Positions 6,485-8,419 of a stretch of DNA of 8,419 nt are shown in pieces. The DNA comes from an uncultured Clostridia bacterium (GTDB taxonomy: Bacteria; Bacillota; Clostridia; Lachnospirales; Lachnospiraceae), in assembly GCA_946405675.1 (NCBI GenBank), contig CAMJIC010000106.1:1-8419 (forward strand), written 5' to 3'. Made by a program: the position numbers and the translations under genes. Within the stretch, counting starts at the first letter, position 1. Each line of letters opens with the position of its first letter. Under the pieces are notes generated by a model. It saw only the letters and a program-made list of their open reading frames with translations, did no database searches and had not been told where the DNA came from.

Positions 6485-8026
6485 TTAACTCATTCTTTTC
6501 TGGTGCAGGACGGGCTTCAGATGGAAGACCTCTTCAAACAGAGAATCATCTCTCTCCAGCGTTCCCTTCTCCAGTGTCAGATCCTCATTGCACGCTACAG
6601 ACAGAACCAGCTCCTTCCCACGAACCGACACGTTCACTTCCTTCACCCGCTGGTGATGGGAACGGTCAAGGGAATTCGCAGCCTGGAGGATCGCGGTCAG
6701 CTTCGCGATCACAAGATACTCTTCCCGGCTGACGGAACTGGCTGCGGCCAGTTCATCGTATGAGCGGAAACTGGATGTATTAAACCGTACCACATTCGCG
6801 ACGATCTGGCGCTCTGCATGGTTCAGCCCGATGATCTCTGTCGTCATGAGAATATTGTACGCACAGTCAGCAACATCCGTGAGGGAAATATATTTCCCGC
6901 AGTTATGCAGGATCGCGGATATCTGCAAAAGCAGGCGTTCCCGTTTGCCAAGCATATGGAGCTTCCTGGTCTTGTCAAAGATGGTCAGGCTCAGCTCTTC
7001 CACATTCCTGATATGTGCCTGGTTTGATTTGTACCGCTTGGCGATATTCCGCGCTGCCGCGATGATGTCCTCGTCAAAGGCATGGGCAGATTTGATTGCC
7101 TTGTTCTGGAAGGCATAATCATAGGCCAGCCCGTCCCCGATGGAGACCTCAGGCACCCACACGCTCTCCGACTCAAAATGCTCCAGCAAAAACAGGCAGA
7201 TGATCACAGACGGGGCGACAAACATCGCAAACTCCGTCGGGATCGAGCATGTCTTTGCGAGCATGTCCGGAGCCATCGGCACAAACCGCCTGCAGGCATC
7301 CTCCAGCTCTTCCTTTGTGATGATCAGGTTTTCCCGGAGCGGATACAGAGACCGGAACAGAAGCTGCAGCTCCTTGTTGGTGGCGATCAGGGTCCTGATC
7401 TGCCGGTCTTTCTGATAAAGCTTCTCAAAACCCGCAATCTCATGGGACAAAAGCTCCCTGAGGATCTTCTCGAAATGCTCGTAATTGCGGGCAAGGGGGA
7501 AGTAGCGGTTCCTGGTGGTGATCTTTCCGATCCGGATATTCTGAGTCGTGATTAGCTTATCCTTGTCAAAAACGGAGATCTGGAGCGAATTCCCGCCGAT
7601 GTTGACGATCGCTGTTGCCTTCTTGATCACGGACTCGAAGGATTCCGTCTGGGAAGCGATGGACTTATAGTCCAGGAAACGCTGCTCCGAATTGGAGAGG
7701 ATCGTCAGCTTCAGTCCGGTTCTTTGCTCGATGTAATCTTTGGTGATCAGCGTAGTCCTGATCTGCCTGAGGGCGCTCGTACCCACCATGCGGTAGCTGT
7801 CCACATGATACCCTTCCATGACCTTACGATATTCCTTCAGCGTTTCGATCAGGCGCTCCATCTTCGGGGTAGAGAGCGTGTCACGCGCATATGCGTCACT
7901 CCCCAGATCGATCCTGCAGCTGAGGCAGTCAAACATATGAAAGCCCTTCCGTGCGGAGACCTCATACAGCTTCATCTCCGTCTCGGTCGAACCGATCAGG
8001 ATGGAAGCAAATATCTTCACAGCCAT
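6485..8026 (-). CDS. Ppx/GppA-family phosphatase-like protein with C-terminal HD-like domain (divergent active site)
   Basis: Ppx/GppA proteins are ASKHA-fold enzymes that hydrolyse polyphosphate or pppGpp. The 513-residue product has the family layout: ASKHA lobes (about 1-310), then a C-terminal HD-like helical domain (about 315-513). Recognisable segments are FASILIGSTETEMKLY (6-21), VGTSALR (81-87), LSNSEQRFLDYKSI (110-123), IVNIGGNSLQISVF (140-153), VSIGDGLAYD (294-303), ILHNCGKYI (372-380) and AANSLDRSHHQRV (449-461). Several usual polar residues are replaced: the phosphate-1 loop Asp (D in IDxGSNS) is L10, the phosphate-2 loop Asp (D in DIGGGS) is N142, and the HD pair is H374-N375. 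The E114 region, equivalent to the catalytic Glu segment, is kept. The protein could therefore be a slow enzyme or a ligand sensor. The start is supported by GGAGG 7 nt upstream and overlaps the ATPase gene by 10 bp, suggesting translational coupling. ppk1 follows 110-120 bp downstream, so a role in polyphosphate turnover is the leading inference. Confidence 0.9.
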   Translation of the reverse strand: MAVKIFASILIGSTETEMKLYEVSARKGFHMFDCLSCRIDLGSDAYARDTLSTPKMERLIETLKEYRKVMEGYHVDSYRMVGTSALRQIRTTLITKDYIEQRTGLKLTILSNSEQRFLDYKSIASQTESFESVIKKATAIVNIGGNSLQISVFDKDKLITTQNIRIGKITTRNRYFPLARNYEHFEKILRELLSHEIAGFEKLYQKDRQIRTLIATNKELQLLFRSLYPLRENLIITKEELEDACRRFVPMAPDMLAKTCSIPTEFAMFVAPSVIICLFLLEHFESESVWVPEVSIGDGLAYDYAFQNKAIKSAHAFDEDIIAAARNIAKRYKSNQAHIRNVEELSLTIFDKTRKLHMLGKRERLLLQISAILHNCGKYISLTDVADCAYNILMTTEIIGLNHAERQIVANVVRFNTSSFRSYDELAAASSVSREEYLVIAKLTAILQAANSLDRSHHQRVKEVNVSVRGKELVLSVACNEDLTLEKGTLERDDSLFEEVFHLKPVLHQKRMS

Positions 8027-8419
8027 TCTTCTTCCTCCATTGTCCCAAGCAGATGGTCAATAAACTGTTTTGCGCTCCTTCCGCTGCGGCCTCCATGGCT
8101 CAGCTCCCAGGCATTTGCGTCACGGCAGAGCTTTTCCTCATCCACCTTCAGCCCTTCCTTCTGACAGATGCCCTTCAGGATCTGGTTAAACTCCTTGCGT
8201 GTCGGTGCCCCAAAATAGATTGTGACGCCGAATCTGTATGACAGGGACAGCTTCTCCTGTACCGTATCCGAGGTATGCATGTCGGACCGGATATCCCCTT
8301 CCTTATCCGCATAGTTCTCCCGGATCAGATGGCGGCGGTTGCTCGTGGCATAGATCAGCACGTTCTCCGGCTTTTTCTCAAGGCCGCCTTCGATCACGGC
8401 CTTCAGATATTTGTAATCC
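8017..8419 (-). CDS. DUF815-family AAA+ ATPase, C-terminal part (5' end outside window)
   Basis: The frame is open to the right edge and shows the last 133 residues, beginning DYKYLKAVIEGGLEKKPENV. It resembles the C-terminal half of the DUF815 (YjiM/ComM-unrelated) P-loop ATPase family. Recognisable parts are VLIYATSNRRHLI, a sensor-1-type strand with the Asn; EKLSLSYRFGVTIYF, a segment typical of the family and a possible arginine-finger region; and an HGGRSGRSAKQFIDHLL helix near the end that may act as sensor 2. The Walker A and B motifs would lie upstream, outside the window. Many family members read SLSDRFG here; this one has Tyr, which I note from memory only. The protein ends MEEEEWL and overlaps the Ppx/GppA start by 10 bp. 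The cellular role of the family is not established. Position suggests co-expression with the polyphosphate genes, but no function follows from that. Confidence 0.82.
   Translation of the reverse strand, partial: DYKYLKAVIEGGLEKKPENVLIYATSNRRHLIRENYADKEGDIRSDMHTSDTVQEKLSLSYRFGVTIYFGAPTRKEFNQILKGICQKEGLKVDEEKLCRDANAWELSHGGRSGRSAKQFIDHLLGTMEEEEWL
8034..8038 (-). promoter_or_regulatory. Ribosome binding site of the Ppx/GppA gene inside the upstream CDS
   Basis: GGAGG, 7 nt before the ATG at 8026, is embedded in the codons for the acidic C-terminus (MEEEEWL) of the upstream ATPase. Together with the 10-bp overlap (8017-8026) this favours reinitiation or coupled translation. Confidence 0.7.

Overview
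The window is a run of five genes, all read from the minus strand and packed closely together. In order of transcription (high to low coordinate) they are: the 3' end of a DUF815-type AAA+ ATPase gene, a Ppx/GppA-family gene, ppk1 (polyphosphate kinase), ispG (isoprenoid MEP pathway) and the 5' part of polC (Gram-positive replicative DNA polymerase). I see no gene on the plus strand; the long open frames there are antisense shadows. There is no rRNA, tRNA, CRISPR array or transposase gene.

The organism is most likely a low-oxygen Firmicute of class Clostridia, probably Lachnospiraceae. A PolC-type polymerase points to Firmicutes and relatives. ispG directly before polC is a common clostridial order. 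The Ppx/GppA protein, with a C-terminal HD-like domain, beside ppk1 is also familiar from that group. Base composition looks moderately GC-rich by eye, but I did not count it. The genus cannot be fixed from the sequence.

Layout: 8017-8419 ATPase (cut by the window edge), overlapping by 10 bp the Ppx/GppA gene at 6485-8026; then a 110-120 bp gap and ppk1 at 3955-6369. A 128 bp gap follows, carrying a perfect 18-bp inverted repeat that overlaps the ppk1 stop codon and a possible 12-codon leader frame. Then come ispG at 2717-3826, a gap of about 200 bp occupied almost entirely by one long imperfect palindrome (2547-2752), and polC from 2517 to the left edge, which holds 839 codons of a protein usually over 1,400 residues long.

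The genes form two functional groups. The ATPase, Ppx/GppA and ppk1 genes look like a polyphosphate/stringent-response group: PPK1 makes polyphosphate, and the Ppx/GppA protein would be expected to degrade or sense it, although several of its catalytic-motif residues are replaced. The ispG-polC pair is housekeeping. The most notable non-genic structure is the ispG-polC palindrome. It looks like a MITE-like or structured RNA element, and its right arm supplies the last 11 codons and the stop codon of ispG.
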